DNA of 49,138 nt from Ettlia oleoabundans. Lineage: Eukaryota; Chlorophyta; Chlorophyceae; Chlamydomonadales. The translations under genes and the position numbers were made by a program. Of this stretch, positions 1 to 13,500 are shown in pieces. The notes below the pieces were generated by a model that was given only the letters and a program-made list of their open reading frames with translations, was not told the DNA's origin and did no database searches. Each line of letters begins with the position of its first letter. Positions within the stretch are counted from its first letter, which is position 1. The stretch is taken from NCBI GenBank assembly GCA_019693395.1, contig JAAMXP010000667.1, positions 79,700 through 128,837 on the forward strand. Direction: 5' to 3'.

Positions 1-3000
1 CATCCCCACCCACGCACACCTGCAGTCTGCATGCACCTCGATGGATAGCAGTGTGAGCTGCTGCCCCTTGCCCGACACACAGCGCCGTTGCTTGAACCCG
101 GCCTGGCTCAGCGGGGTGGCGCCGCCGCTGCCTCCCACCCCAGGTGAGGGCGGCGTGATCTGGCTGATGAAGCCCTGCCGCCGCTGCTGTGTGGGAGCAG
201 TGGCGGCAGCTGGGCCGGGAGTGGTGCGCGGATTTGAAGCGGGTACAGGGGCGGGCGCGGCATCCTGCCTTTGGTTGCCGGTAACCGCTGCAGGGCCTGC
301 AGGAGCATACTGCTGCTGCTGCTGCTGCTGTGCTGGCTGAGGCTCAAACGACAGCCGGCTAGGCGCAGGCCCTTGGCTGCCGTCACCGCCAACATCTCCG
401 CCGGCGCCTGCAAAGCTGACGTGCTTGGCGCTGCTGCCGCTGGCATTGGCGCTGCCCTCAGAAGCCTGGGAGGCTGACTGCTGCTTGGAATGCTGCTGCT
501 GAAGATCTGTGGTCTGTGGGGACTGCTCTTGACTGCTATCGCGAGCAACCCCTCCCAGCGTCCTGCTTTTCAATGCGCTTTTCAGTACTGACCTGAGCAA
601 AGCACTGCCCGGCCGCTGTGTCTGCTGGGGCGGCTGCTGAGCCGTGCCCAGCGGGCTGTCGCTCTGAGAGCCCAAGCCAGCCTGCCACTGCCCAACCGCG
701 GCTGAGCCTGCCACTAGCCGGGCGGCGCGCGGCTGCTGCACGTTGCTGCCCACCCCTGCCGTGTGGGGGGCCTGGCCAGTTGATGGCAGTGCGCGCATGC
801 CGGCGGGCGTCTGCGCATCGCCCTCCCAGCCTCCCTGCTGCTGCATCTCGGCATCTGCTGCAGGGCTGCCTTGTGCCTGCTGACGCCGAGGCCGCCGCTG
901 CCTCCGCTGTCGGGAGTGGGGGGCGGGCTGCTGCGCCTGTGTGAGTTGCAGGGTGGGGAAGGGGTTGGAGAAGAAGAAAGTGCGCTCGTCGTACTTTGGG
1001 CTGGCAGGGCGCACCTGCAGTTAGGGAGGCAGTGACAGACAGTGGGCGATGCAATGTGGAGTGAGATGCACCTATTGTTGTACAAACTTGAGGCAAGAGC
1101 GCACGTTCCTGGCCCCGCAATGGATGCAGGCTGATGACCCAGCTCAGGTGCCCAGTCAGAAGCCGGTACACGCCACCTGCGAAGAATACAGGCCTGCATC
1201 CCAATGGGGTCAAGTCACCAGCACACCCACCTCATCGTCGCCCTCCTCCTCCCCACCATCACCTTCACTCCCTTCACTGGCACTGCCACTGCCACCACTG
1301 GCGGGGCTGCCAGCTGCTCCCCCACCCACCCCGCCTTTGCCCCGCCCAGCTGCCGCTGAAGGGGTGGGAGTGGTGTTTAACGCGCATGTGCTGGCAGGTG
1401 TGCCGCCCCTGCTGCCGCCGCTGCCCAGGGTGCAGAGGGAAGGAGTGGCAAGCAGTTGTGCATCCCCCAGCAGGCCGTCACCTGGGCTGCCACTTGGAGG
1501 CTCTCCCTCCCCTGCAGCTGAGCCAGGGTGCTGACGCTCACCACCAGCAGCAGCTCCCGCAGCCACAGGCAGCAGGCAGCCCGTGTTAGGGTCCATGGCA
1601 AACGTGGGGCCGCCATCGCCGCTACTGACCTGGCGCTGCATCCCGCCACCACGCCGCCTCGTGCGTGCGGTAAGCCATGCATCGGTGGCGGCGCGGCTGG
1701 GGGGCGGCTTGGCTGGCACAAAGGCCAGCAGGTTGCGCGGAGGGGGCTGATGACGGTCGTGGTGCTTGTGTTGCTGTTGCAGTGCCTGCCGCACCTGCTG
1801 CCGGGGGCCAAGCTGGTGCTGCAGGCTGTGCAGTGCTAGTGGCGCTGTGGAGGATGTGAAGGCAGGCAGATCCTGGATGGCCGAGGTAGGCACCCTGCGG
1901 TGTCAGCAGCATGTGAGGCTTAGCGAAAAAGAACCATCCCAAAGCCAGTAGTAACTGAACTCGAACTTAGGCATCAGCCTTTTGCAGGAGCAGAGCGCTG
2001 CCCTTTGCTGTGCAATCAACATGACGCCAGGGTCCCGCCTGCGATGCATCCAGCAGCATCTCCTCCCGACTACCGCCGGCACCCCACCTGAACTCTCGCC
2101 CCGCAAACACCGTGGGCTGTGCTGGTGCATCCTGTGGCCGACCGTAGTGCGCCTGGGGGGCCACCACCGGCGGCACACCCAGCTGCCACGCACTGGCGTC
2201 CAGCTCGGCCTGCGGGTAAGTGGGGAAGCAGCGCCGGCAGTGTGGCCAGCCGCCAGCGACGCACACACAGGAATCAGGAGCCCTCAGCGGACAAAAACCC
2301 GAAGACCTGCTTGATGTGCACTGACCAGCGGCACTTGCAAAGGGCGGCACAGGCGTGCAGTGCTTGCCTGGGTGGGGGCCGGTCGGCCGAAGCGCCACAC
2401 CCTCGGCCCCTTTGCGTCAACACCGCCGCCAGTGCCGCTGCCACCACCGTGCCGCTCCCCTGGCGCATCATGCATGTCCTCGTCTGCCACTCCTGCCTGC
2501 TGCTCCTCCCCCTCCCCCCGCCCCTGGCTGGGCTGCGGGCTGCCCTGGCCGCCCTGAGGTGAGCGCTGGCCATCTCCCGGATAAGTGAGGTGCAGGTAGT
2601 CGTCACTCCCGCCACCATCCCCCCACTCGTCCCAGTGCCCATCGCCGACCCAGCCGTCGTCAAACAGCGGCGGCGCCACCTGAGGCACATGACAACGCAG
2701 TAGGAGGGAGAAGGGCAGGGGCATTGCCGCACTTTGGACATCTTTGCAAACCGGAACAGGCACCGCAGGTGTGGTGGCTAGCACTGCCTGTGGATGCAGC
2801 TCCAGATCAAAGCGCTGGCTGCCCACCCGCCCAGCGAGCGCGCCCCCGCCCCCCCCAGCCGTCATGCATGCACCCACCTGTGAGGCATCCGGGTCCCAGC
2901 CACCTTCCTCATGCTGCCACACCTGCTTCTCAGCCCAGAATGCTGCCGCTGCTGCCTCATGTGGCCCGCCATCCACATCTGCGCGACTACCGCAGCCAGT

Positions 3001-6000
3001 GACCGCGCTGCCATCTACCACCTCCACTGCCCTTGGCGCTTCTCCTCTTGCTGCCGGTGCTGAGACAGCAGGTGCACCGCCTGCTGCTGTTGCCGCTTCT
3101 GTTGCTGCTTTGAATGCTCTGTGCGCAGAACTTGGCACTTCCCCGCCCATGACCCTCTCGTCTTCCACCTCTGGCGGCTGCTCCCCCTCTGCCTGCTCCT
3201 GCTGGTGGGGCAAGGCAGGGTTTGGGGACGGCTGCGGGTGGCTGGCAGCAGTGGTGTCGGGAGGATCAGCCAGCTTCAGCCCCTTTCCATCCGCCTCTTC
3301 CGCCTCCTCCCCTCCCCCATGCTGCTGCATCAGCTGGCACCCAGCAGCGGCAACGACGGGTGCAGGTGCGGGTGCGGGGGTGGTGAAGCCGCTAAGCTCA
3401 ACAGCAAAGCCGCCCTCACTTCCTCCTCGTGCTGCAGAGGCAGGTGAGGCTGGTGCCGGCAGCGCTGCCCCAAGTGGGTTTGCTGACGCTGGGCTGGCAG
3501 CCAGCTGCTGCTCTGGCTGATCAGGGCTGGCGGCGGGGCCATCCACCTCCATGACCGCCCCCTCCCCCTCCCCCCGCCCCTCGCCAGCGTGCTGCTGCTG
3601 CTGCTCTTGTTGCTGCACTTGCTGCTGCCGCTGGTGCTGCTGTGCCGGCACTACCCGGCCGTGTGGCAGCTGCCGCGGCTGGTTACGCTTAAGTGGCGTG
3701 GGTGTGGGCTGACTGTCTGGGATGACCAGCTCGCCATCACCATCCCAATCCACCTCTGCCTCACCCTGCCCCTCCATCCCACCTCCAGCAGAAGGGGAAG
3801 TCAAGGAGTCGCCCTTCCCCCCATCACTCTGCTGCTGCTGCAGAAGGGACAGCACCTCCTGCAGCGACTGGCTGCCTTGCTTCACCTGCTCACGACACAC
3901 ATGTGGCACAGGCAGGTCACCACCGCTGCCTGCTGCTCTGATGCGGGCGCTGCCGGGTCCCCCGTGTTTGCTGCTTGCTGCTCCGCCCGTGCTGCTGCTG
4001 GGGCTGCGGCCGCTGTCACTGCTGCTGCTGCTGCTGCCATGGTGGGTAGAGGAGGAGGGTGGGTGCAGCGCCGCCAGCACCTGCGCCAGTGCCTGGCTGC
4101 TTTCCCTAAGCTGCTGCTGGGACACATGTGCGGGCACTGGCTCAGGCCCCACCTGCCCTGCTGTCGTCACCAGTGGTGAAGGAGGTGCAGGTGCACAAAC
4201 ATCGCCAGCCGCCTGCTGCTTTTGTCCCTGCTCCTGCTCCTGCTCCTGCAGCTGCTCTTGAATCTGAGGCTCGTGTGGCTGTGCTGCCTCCTGAACTGCA
4301 CCTCTCTGTCGCTTGTGGGGTCTGCCACGTTGCTGTGCTGCTTGTGCTGACTGTCCATCTGACGGTGCAGCCCCTGGCCCACCTGTCTCGCTGTGCTCGA
4401 CGGCCTCAAAATCAGCCACAGGGGCATCCTCGGCAACAGCAGATTTAAAAGAACCACCAAACTGAACCTGCTGCTGCTGCTGCTGCTGCTGCTCTTGTTG
4501 CTGTTGCTGCTGCTGATGTCTGGTAGCGGCCACAGCTTGTGGATGCATGTGCTGATGCGAGGGCCTCCTGCGCCGCAACCCCGGCACGTTGTACTGCGCC
4601 ACACGCAGCTGCAGATGGCTGTCGCTGGAAGGTAGGTGGGATGACATGGAAAGCGGCAGCCTGCCTGGCACTGCTGCTGCTGCTGCTGCTGGAGCGGAAG
4701 CAGCAGCAGCTGTGCCCGCTGGCTGCCCTGCAGGCTGCTGAAGCTGCTGCTGCAGGGCTGGCTGGAGTGCTTGGGCGGGCTGCTGCTGCCGTGTCTTCCT
4801 CCTGCCAGGCGGGGAGAGGGACTGAAAACTGAGCGATGCGTAGCGCTGCTGCGATGGCCCAGGCGACTGCAGCTGGCTGCTACTGCTGCGCCCGCGCCGA
4901 CGTGGGTGCTGTTGCAGCTGGGGAGGGGGTTGCGAGGGAGATGGCTGAGAGGGCCTCTCCTACAGGGCAAGTTTGTGGGAGCGATGTGTCAACATGTCAA
5001 TTGGAAAGGGGGTTGGATAGGTTGGATAGCAGGCTGGAGGACAACACATCTGGCACAAGGGCTGGCACCCAATATCAGGGTGAGAACACACTAATGCTAC
5101 AGCTGTCAGGAGCAGCTAGCTGGGTTGACCCAGGGGCTACCCCAGGGCCATGCAGCAGAATGCCGCCGCACCTGGCTGCCACTGACCCCTCCCTCACGCC
5201 TGCTGCTAGGGCCGCAACTGCTGCCACTACTGTGGCTGCCTGCTGAATCAGCGGCACCATCCGTCTGAGGGATCTGCCTCCCGCTCCGCTGCTGCTGCTG
5301 CTGCCCCTGCTGTGCCGGTGGGTGCTGCCGCTCCTGCTGCTGCTCCTGCCCTGCTGCCTCTGCAGCTTGCTGCGCTTGCTGTGCCAGGCGAACAGGGTAC
5401 TGTGCCTGGTCCCGCCCTGGACCCAGCTTAGCCTGCTGCTGCTCAAACATGTGCAGGGCCTGCAGGTACACGGCGTCCTCATCTTCATCCTCTGCCACTG
5501 CTACTGGACTGTCACCCGCCCTCTGCTGCTGCTGTGTATGATGCAGCGGCTGCTGCTGCTCCCGCTGCTGGTGTGGCGGCTGAGCCGTGAACAGGTCCTC
5601 CACATCGCGCACTGCTGCTGCCACTGGCCGCATGCTTGCTGCATCACCACCAGCTCTTCCTTCACTGCTAATGCCTGCTGCCCCTGGTACCCGCTGATGC
5701 AGGGCAGGTGCAAGGCTGAAGGGCAGCGGTGATGTAGCCGATGGGCCCTGATGCAGCGTCCGGGATAAAGGCGCGTGCAACGCCTGGCCTGGCCCCTCCT
5801 CATCTGCCATACACCTGGCAGGGTTGTGGCCAAGGCCAGCGGCACCCTGCACCAGCTCTGCTTCTGGTCTCTGCTGGTGCGCACGCTGCTGCTCCACTTC
5901 CTCCCCCTCTCCCTCCTCTCCCTCCTCGTCGTGCTGCTGCTGGCTGGCTGCCAGTATCTCCTCACACTCACGCCGACTGCTGGCCAGAAGCTGCTGCAGG

Positions 6001-9000
6001 GCTGAGTGAGCGCGGGCCAGGGCAACCTCCTGCAATAACATGCAGGAAACACACCAGTCATCACCACCGCTCGGCCACAGTGACGACGAGTGATAGAAGG
6101 TAGGATGCTGCACAGGTTACAAGAGCAGGAACAGGAAATCAAGTAGGGTGCCGCCAGCTGCTTTGACCGGCACCCGGCAGGGGTGCTTGTGGATGGCTCA
6201 CAGGGATGGCTCACAATAAAAGAAAACACCCGCTGCTGCATGGCAGCAAGCCAGGTGAAGGCTGGAAAACCAACACTTCCCAGCTGCAGCAGCACCCATC
6301 CACCTGCTGGCTGGCTGATGGGCTGCCTGGTGCCTGGCTGATGTCGCCCCCCATGCCGCCACGATCCTGGGACAGCCAGGCGCGGGGGGCGGCCCCTTGC
6401 TGCTCGTGCTGCTGCTGCTGCTGCTGCTGCTGGCTCATCGGCAGAGGGATGGGTGTGCCAAATGCGTCTGCCTGCTGTGCCAGCGCCGCCAGCAGCGCCT
6501 CATCTTCCTCATCACTGCTGCCGCAGCCACCATTTGCACGGTCTGCGGGGGTGCCCTCCGCCCGCATCTGCACCGCACAAACACGCAATGAAGATGGTAG
6601 AGCAGGCAGATTGCGGACAAAGGCACAGCAGCAAGCGCTATAGCTCAGGATACCAAGTGCACGCTCCGAGACACAGCATGTGGGCGGTTGAGGTCGGCGT
6701 TGCAGGGAGCCCAGGCTGAAGCAAGGGTCTGCCTGGCCTTCAGCCCTCACCTGCAGCCAGGCCCAGGCATCTGCGTCCAGCTGCAGTCGCGGCAGCTCCT
6801 GCCCCACACCCTCCCCGCCTTCACCTTCTTCCCCCTGAACCTGCTGCTGCGACAGCCTCCACGGCTGCTGGTTCTGTGGCCGCCGCTGCTGGCGCTGCTG
6901 GGTCAGCTGCGACATGAGCAGGTGTTCATTAATCAGCGGGGCCTGATTCTGACCACCTGCCTGCCACCCTGCCTCCTGCTGCTGCTGAGAATCTTGCTGG
7001 GCGGCGGATTGGTATTGCTGGACGTGGTGGCGGAGGACAAAGGCTGGTGTGAAGGGAGAGGACTCAGCCCCAGCTGGGGCCTCCTGCGGTGCTGCTGGCA
7101 GGGGCTGCAACCCCTCACCACTGGCAGCCCCCTCAGCTCCCGCCTCGCCCGGTGCAAATGGCAGCGGGCTGGGCACCAGGCTGGCAGCTGGCTGTGGCAG
7201 CACCGCCCTGTTGGCTGGCTGGGTCAGCGCCAGCAGGGGCGTGCCGTACGCAGCAGGACTGGGCAGCACTGGTGAGGCAGGCGTGCCTGCTGCTGCTGAC
7301 ATTGGTCGCCCCATTGCATCTGTTGCCCCAGCACCAAGGGCTGGTCCGCCTGGTGAAGCTGCAACCTCAAGCACTGGCTCCTGTGGTGATGACGGCTGCC
7401 CCTGCTGTGCCTGCTGTGCTGCTATGGCATCCAACTGCTGCCGCACAGCATGCACGGCATGGCTAAGCGGCTGGGGTGAGCGTGGTGGACTGGGAGGTGG
7501 GTCGGGTATGCCACTGGGCCCGCAACGCGCTGCCTCCTCTGCCCACATGGGCGCCAGACTTTCCACCATTCGCACTTCGGGCCCCGCTGCCGCCAGTGGC
7601 AGGCGCACCAGCTGCAATGGGGCCAACCAATCGAGCGGCCAGTGCTGTAAGGACACGCCTAGTGGGTCGGTCGTTGATGCTATAGCAGCCAAATTTAGGC
7701 AGACATGAGGTGGCAATGCAACTAACAAAAATCTCGTAAATAGAAACGGCTTGCTGTGGAGCCCCACACACCCCACACACCACCACACCCACACCCACCT
7801 GCTGGCGGTTGAGTATGTGCTCAGCACAGGCATCAAGCTCCAGCTGACACGTGCTCTGCCGTTGCGGCACACGCACACCTAGCCTGCCGCCTCCTGGCCC
7901 CTTGCCACGCTGGGCCCCCCTCGCAGCTACACCCCCACCCTGGCCTACCCCCGCCACACCGCCCCACAGCCAATCGCTTGGTGTGTTGGTGGCAGTCCAC
8001 AGTCGCATGTATTGGCTGGCACTGCCGCTGGGCGTGCCGGCAGTGCCTGGCAGCTGTTGCGTCTCAGGTGCTGGCAGCAGCAGGCTGTCAGCTCCCGGCT
8101 CGCGTTCCACTAGCAGCTGGCGGGTGGCCCAGCCCCGGCGCTGGCGGGTGAAGGTGGCGGGCAACGGCGGCCTGCAGGGCATGGCAGTAAGAATATAAGG
8201 TGGAACAGTTGAAAGAGCCAATGACGCCCATTCCAACGGCAGCGCTGCATAGAAGGCCACCGGCAGGGCAGGATCAGCCAGAAGAGTGCCAGGGATGCGG
8301 GCTTGCCTGAACCATGCGTGACTGAGGCGCAGCCAGCCCATGCCCGCCAAGTTGAAGTCGATTTTGAGCTGCAGCAGGTAGGGCAGGTGGCTCTCATGTG
8401 GCAGCCATGCCCGTCCCAGCACCGAGCCACCCTGCACCAGCACGGCTTCCAACGATAAGCACATGGGAGGCATGGCAGCCAGTGCAATGATACAGGCATG
8501 CAGGGAAAGCAACAGGCACATCAGGAGGAACTCACAGGCTTGAGTCCTAGCTGCATGTGTGCGTGCAGGCGGGTGCATGTGTGGTGCTGCATGATGCTGT
8601 GTGCTGCCGCAATGCCCACCCTAAGCAGCTCCGCTGCGCGCCCCACGTCCCGCGGGTTGTACATCAGCACCTTGATCCACACACACTCCTCTGCACAGGG
8701 CAAAGTGAGTAGTGGGTTGTGGCACGACAGAAAGCAGGCATGTGGGCAGCTTTCCACGCTTGCGTTCAAACCCACCCAAATTCCTTAATCTGCCCGCCAT
8801 CTCCAACCAGAGCACTAGCTAGTAGCCCGAGCTTTCGCGCAACTCACCCGCGTGGTAAGCGTAGAACGGTGTGCCGCGTACCAGGGTGAGGCTGAACACC
8901 CGTTGGCGCCCACCCACGGCATCACGGCTGCCCGGGCTGACCTGCTGGGGCAGGTGTTGCAGCGGTGGACCCGTGCTGGGCCCGCCGATGGGGCCATTCT

Positions 9001-9797
9001 GCTGCTGGTACTGCTGGTGTTGGAATGAGGATGCCGTATTGAGGGCCGTCTCCAGGGCCAGTGCCAGGCGGTTGAGAAACCAGTGGGCTGCACGCAGGGA
9101 ATCACAATAAGACCCAGCAACATACGCAGTGGCAGCAGCAGGGATGTGGGAATGGCAGGCCTCAGACCCTGCCCTGCTTCAAGAATCCACTCATTGAACA
9201 AGCGTCCGGGTGAAGTTTAATGAGTGCTGCATAGGGACCGCACCTTGTGCCGAGTCCTGGGGCAGGTCCGAGGGGTAGGGCAGGTAGAAGTAGGGGAAAG
9301 CCTGCAGGACAGAAACCGCCATAGCAGGCAACCGGCCAAAGCATAAGGTGCCGATGTGCAGCCAAGGTGCGCAGCCCGTAGCAAGGCAGGCATGCAGCCA
9401 GGAAGAACAGATCCGCAAAAGGGTGGCACCATATGGCGTGGAAACAACAAGCCTTGCTCCTGCACCGGTGCTCAGCAACACGCGTACCGCACGCAGCAAC
9501 TACCCTCACTGCCCGCTCAGCCACCTGATGGAGGTGCAGGCAGCACTTCTGCCCGGCCGGTGTGCTGCCATAGATGCGTACCACCGGCACCTGCTGCACC
9601 GCACACCCTGCCAGTTCTGACCAACATGTGTCCACCCCTGGCATGGGTGGGGACATGTAATGCTCCAACGAGACAATGCGCATCACAAAGTCATCGGCTG
9701 GCGGCGAGGGCGGCTGGGTGGCGGCAGGAGCGGCGGCAAAGGAGGGAGTCCTGGCCCCGGTTGCCCGCAGCCCTCCAAGGTGATGCATGTCATCCAT
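1..9797 (-). CDS. REV3: DNA polymerase zeta catalytic subunit REV3, N-terminal and linker part (3' end outside window)
   Basis: REV3 is the catalytic subunit of translesion DNA polymerase zeta and acts in the nucleus. Exons read on the minus strand: 9797-9525, 9301-9244, 9087-8848, 8690-8620, 8431-7799, 7644-6751, 6567-6304, 6029-5172, 4959-2878, 2679-2326, 2209-2088, 1894-1231 and 1014-20. All phases agree and give about 2,502 codons. Family signatures appear in order: RIVSLEHYMSPP and VPVVRIYGSTPAGQK (N-terminal domain), HLHQAFPYFYLPY, the AAELLR+GGSVLG junction followed by HESHLPYLLQ, MVESLAPMW, SSDEEDEALL, RRECEEIL, VWRFGRPAPT, GREFRVPTS, and finally TPLSQAGF...GQQLTLLSIEVH, which directly precedes the polymerase domain in plant REV3. 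The polymerase domain itself lies beyond base 1. Between the blocks is glutamine- and proline-rich, poorly conserved linker. Less certain points: the acceptor at 7644 (7611 also fits), the donor at 2326, and whether ATG 9797 or a nearby in-frame ATG starts translation. Confidence 0.88.
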
Positions 9798-10549
9798 CAC
9801 TCGTCATTACATGCTACGTGTGGTGCCAAAGCTTGCCAAGCTGCTTGCCAAGACGAACAAGGACGAACAAGGCCATCCTTCCGTGCCCTGACCAGGCTAC
9901 AGATCCGGGGCTGGAACGCCGCTGTGGCATTGCATTGGTACTAGTACGAGATTGCATTGACACGCGAACTCAACGACACTCTTCCATGCTGCGGCCATGC
10001 TACGTTCAGTGCGGCGTCTGCGTGAACAGAACAGACGGTTTGGACAGGTCATTATCTCATCGCAGCACCGCCAAGGGATGGAGGGACGCTCGTGTTGTGT
10101 CAAACCGGCTGATTGCAAACTCAACGTGAGGGCCTGTTTCCGGCGAAGCCTTTCGCTGCCGAGCGACAGTTATTGTCACTTGCACGTCGCTGTGCAAGAT
10201 CTTGTGGCGCTGCCGCTGAGCTGGGGCGCGGCAGTCGGCGGGGCGCAAGAGGGCGCCAAGTCGGCGGTAGCACACTCGGGGCCCGTTGCGGCCTGCTTGA
10301 CCCTTTTTGCACTACGACTGTCGTCCATGCCATTTGTGTTGGCGCCCGCTTGGACCGTTCACAACCGGGCGCTGCGTCCAAACTCACTCCCCTCTGTCCA
10401 CCCCTAAGCAACGCTAGCTACTTCCTCAACCTTCCTGGTCGCAGAACAATTTGCGCTGCAGTAAGCGCAACTAGGCCCAGACCGCTGGCAGCAGCGGCGG
10501 CAGCAGCGGCGGCAGGCGGCGGCAGCAGCCCAGGCAGCAGCCGCCCGCC
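9798..10549. promoter_or_regulatory. Shared upstream region of REV3 and the PWWP-SET gene
   Basis: These 752 bases separate two divergent start codons (REV3 ATG at 9797 on minus, SET-gene ATG at 10550 on plus), so both promoters must lie here or in 5' exons I cannot see. Bases 10487-10542, just before the plus-strand ATG, are an imperfect GGC/CAG repeat, probably 5' UTR. I see no convincing coding exon, TATA box or RNA gene in the rest. Confidence 0.4.
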
Positions 10550-13500
10550 ATGCCGACAGCAGACTTTCAGGCCATCTGCGCCCAGCTCAGCACCCCAGAG
10601 TTGGGCCTAGTGGCACAGAGCGAAGGGATAGTTTGGGGTCAGCTCAAGGGCTTTCCGCCGTGGCCGGTGAGGCCAACGGGTGTTGGCAGACTGTTGGGGG
10701 GTGTCTGCTGGCAGCGGCTGCTGGGCGGGTTAAGCTTGCTGTGTCCAGCGAACGTCACCTGCGCTTTCGCTGCAAGCTACCAGATGGGATGTTCTGCGCC
10801 CGTGCTCCCTGGCCCCCTTTATTAATTAGCTGGGTTCCTCACCCTGGCTTCATGCCGCTCCTGACTGCCTGCTCCACCTGCAGGCTCAGCTAATTGCCAA
10901 GGACTGGGCAGCCAAGGACGGCGAGCTGCAGGCACACAAACCCGCCAAGGGAAACACAGTCGCAGTGCAATTTTTTGGCGACGCATCGAAATCCTGGNNN
11001 NNNNNNNNNNNNNNNNNNNNNNNNNNNNCCTGCATTGCTGCATGCTCGCAGCCAGGGAGAGTTCATTGGTTGTTCTTCCCACGTGTCAGTACCTCGCCTG
11101 CTGCAGGGTTCCTGCGTCGCATGTGCTGACATGGGCGGAGGGCTGCAACAGGGGCCACCTGCGCAACAAGAACAAAAGCCTGGTGACCGCAGTATGGGAG
11201 GTGCACTCATTCTTGCAAACAGGGGCCCTGCCAAGTCGCTGGTGGCAGCAGCCTGCCAAGCTGTCACCGCTCAAGCGCGCAGCCTCGGGAGCGGCACCAG
11301 CACTCAAAAAGCAGCAGCAGCAGCAGCAGCAGCAGAAGGGAGCAGCTGCCAAGAAGGCCAAGCCCACAAAGGTTGACGCTGAGGAGCAGCAGCCGCTGCA
11401 GAAGCAGCATCAGAAGCGGCGGGCCAGCAAGGGCGAGGCGGAGCGGGGGGAGGCCAAGGCCAAGGGCCATCAGCGGCAGGCACAGCCAGCGCATGTGGAG
11501 ATGCAGGAAGCTGAGACGACGCCTGCCATTCAGGCACCGGCACCTGCACCAGCACCAGCCGCGCTGCCGCCCGTAGAGGAACCAGCCGCTGTGCCGGCTG
11601 CTGTTGCTGCAGAAGCAGCAGCAGGCCGGCCAGCAGCGGGCCTACCGCCTGCAGCAGCGTCCCTGGAGGCGGTGGCAGCGGGTGCGCCTGTGGAGGCCGC
11701 GGGCAGTGCAGCCGTGGCCGCCACATCAGCGGCGGCACGAGGCGGTGCTGCCCCGACCCCAGGCACTGGGCAGGGAGCTGCCACAGGCGCGGCTCGGCCG
11801 GCGGGCAGCGGCTCCACCAGCACCCGCGACATGCTGCGCTCTGTGTTCAACCGCATCAAGCTGCTGCACCCAGTGGCTGCTCGGCTGGAGACCCCCAACT
11901 CGGTGGTGGACCTGCTGGCCGCGCTGAGGGAGCACTTTGGGCCCGCCATGGCGCTGGCCACGGAGCAGCTGGTGGGTTGAGGCATATCAAGGGAGGAGGA
12001 AAGGCTCCACAGTGTTGACGAGCTCGAGTGCAAGTCATGCCTCTAGCTCTGCCCCATTCTCTCACATGCCTTGACGCCCACAATTGCTGCATTAGCTGTT
12101 GTGCATGCTGCCCTCTGATCAGCTCACATCCCCTGCCTATCATCTGCAGCGCGGCAAGGATGCGAATGACCTGCTGGCAGCGCTGTTCAGCTGGGCTGCT
12201 GGGCGCCCCATCAGCGCTGCCCATGTGGACCGCTGCTTCCCGCTGGTGCCACACGGCAAGGTGCTCATGCCCTACGCACTCTGGGACAAGATCGCGGAGC
12301 TGGGTGAGACACAAGTAGCCAGCCAGCCTGCCTGCCTGCCCTCCTACGCCAACAGCCGGCAACCAACTGCTCTTTGAGGCCTTCAGCTTGCAGCCATGCC
12401 CGGAGACAGCGCGCGGTACACGTTTGTGTCAGCCTGCTTTTCACTGCTGCAACATGGGGTTGACATGATATGGCTGCCCGGTGTGTCATGTGGCTTGCTT
12501 TGGCTGTAGGTCAGCACAGAGCGCTTTGTGGGGGGGTCCTGACCAGCTGCGCTCATTGATTGGTCTGAGTCCCACGTTTGCCAACTGTCGCCCACTCCCT
12601 GCAGGCCTCTACCCGCTGCATTGGCAGCTGCCGCTGACCAAGGAACAGGTTGAGCAGGGGCAGCAGGACGGCGCAGCAGGCGTGCCGCCACCGCATGCAG
12701 CACCTGCTTGCCGAGTGGCGGCCCCTGGCAGCTTGGGGCCAGCTGCTGCTGGCGTGGCTGTGGCCAAGAAGAAGCGGCCAACGGCGCAAGCAGAGAGCAA
12801 TATTCATAGTGAGCCACGACCGGCCCGTGCAGCATCCAAGCAGCAGCAGCGGCAGGAACAGGGTGCGTGTGAGCCTGCCGCTGGGTGCGGCATAGGCTGT
12901 GTGCTGGCTGCCTGCTTGATTACTGCCTCCTCACATTTGTGAAATCTTCTGCTTTGGCGTGTATCACACATTCAACCCTTTCATGCGCTGCATGCCGGTC
13001 TAGCCAACATCCACTTACCGTGCACTGCCTGCCCACCTCACCCTCCCTCCCCTGGCCGGTTGCCCGCTGTTGCTGCAGACCTTGATGGCGACTACGAGCC
13101 CGCACCACGCCCCGCACGTCGCCACTCTGCGCTGCCCGCGCCTTCGCGCTTCGCTTTAGAGAGTGGTGCTGCTGTGGGTGCCAATGGCATCATTAGCGGG
13201 CGGCAGGCTACTGCGCCCAGTGCCGCTGGCAGCGATCAGCCGGACAGTCCCTCATTGACGGCGGAGGAAGCGGCCAGCAGCAGGCGAGCTGTCGAGGCGG
13301 GCCGCGGACCCGGCCTTGCTGTGGTGGATGGGCGCATCATCAAGCCGCGGCCCGGCAGCAATTGGCCCGAGGGCTGTGAGGGATGTGAGGGCTTTGATGC
13401 ACAGGCATTGCAGGGGCGCAACACATTGCCCGCCTACACACACATCCGCCAGAATGTGTGGGTGTCGCGGCCCCGACCCAAGTGAGCACCCAGGCTGCTG

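Noticed and set aside
2284..4671. A 795-codon open frame on the minus strand taken as a separate gene
   Set aside because: It has no ATG at its upstream end, continues in frame upstream to 4959, and lies between clear REV3 exons with matching phases. It is the large linker exon of REV3 plus a probable in-frame intron at 2877-2680.
10121..10411. Open frames on both strands in the REV3-SET spacer
   Set aside because: They overlap each other, lack splice or motif support, and are expected by chance in GC-rich DNA.
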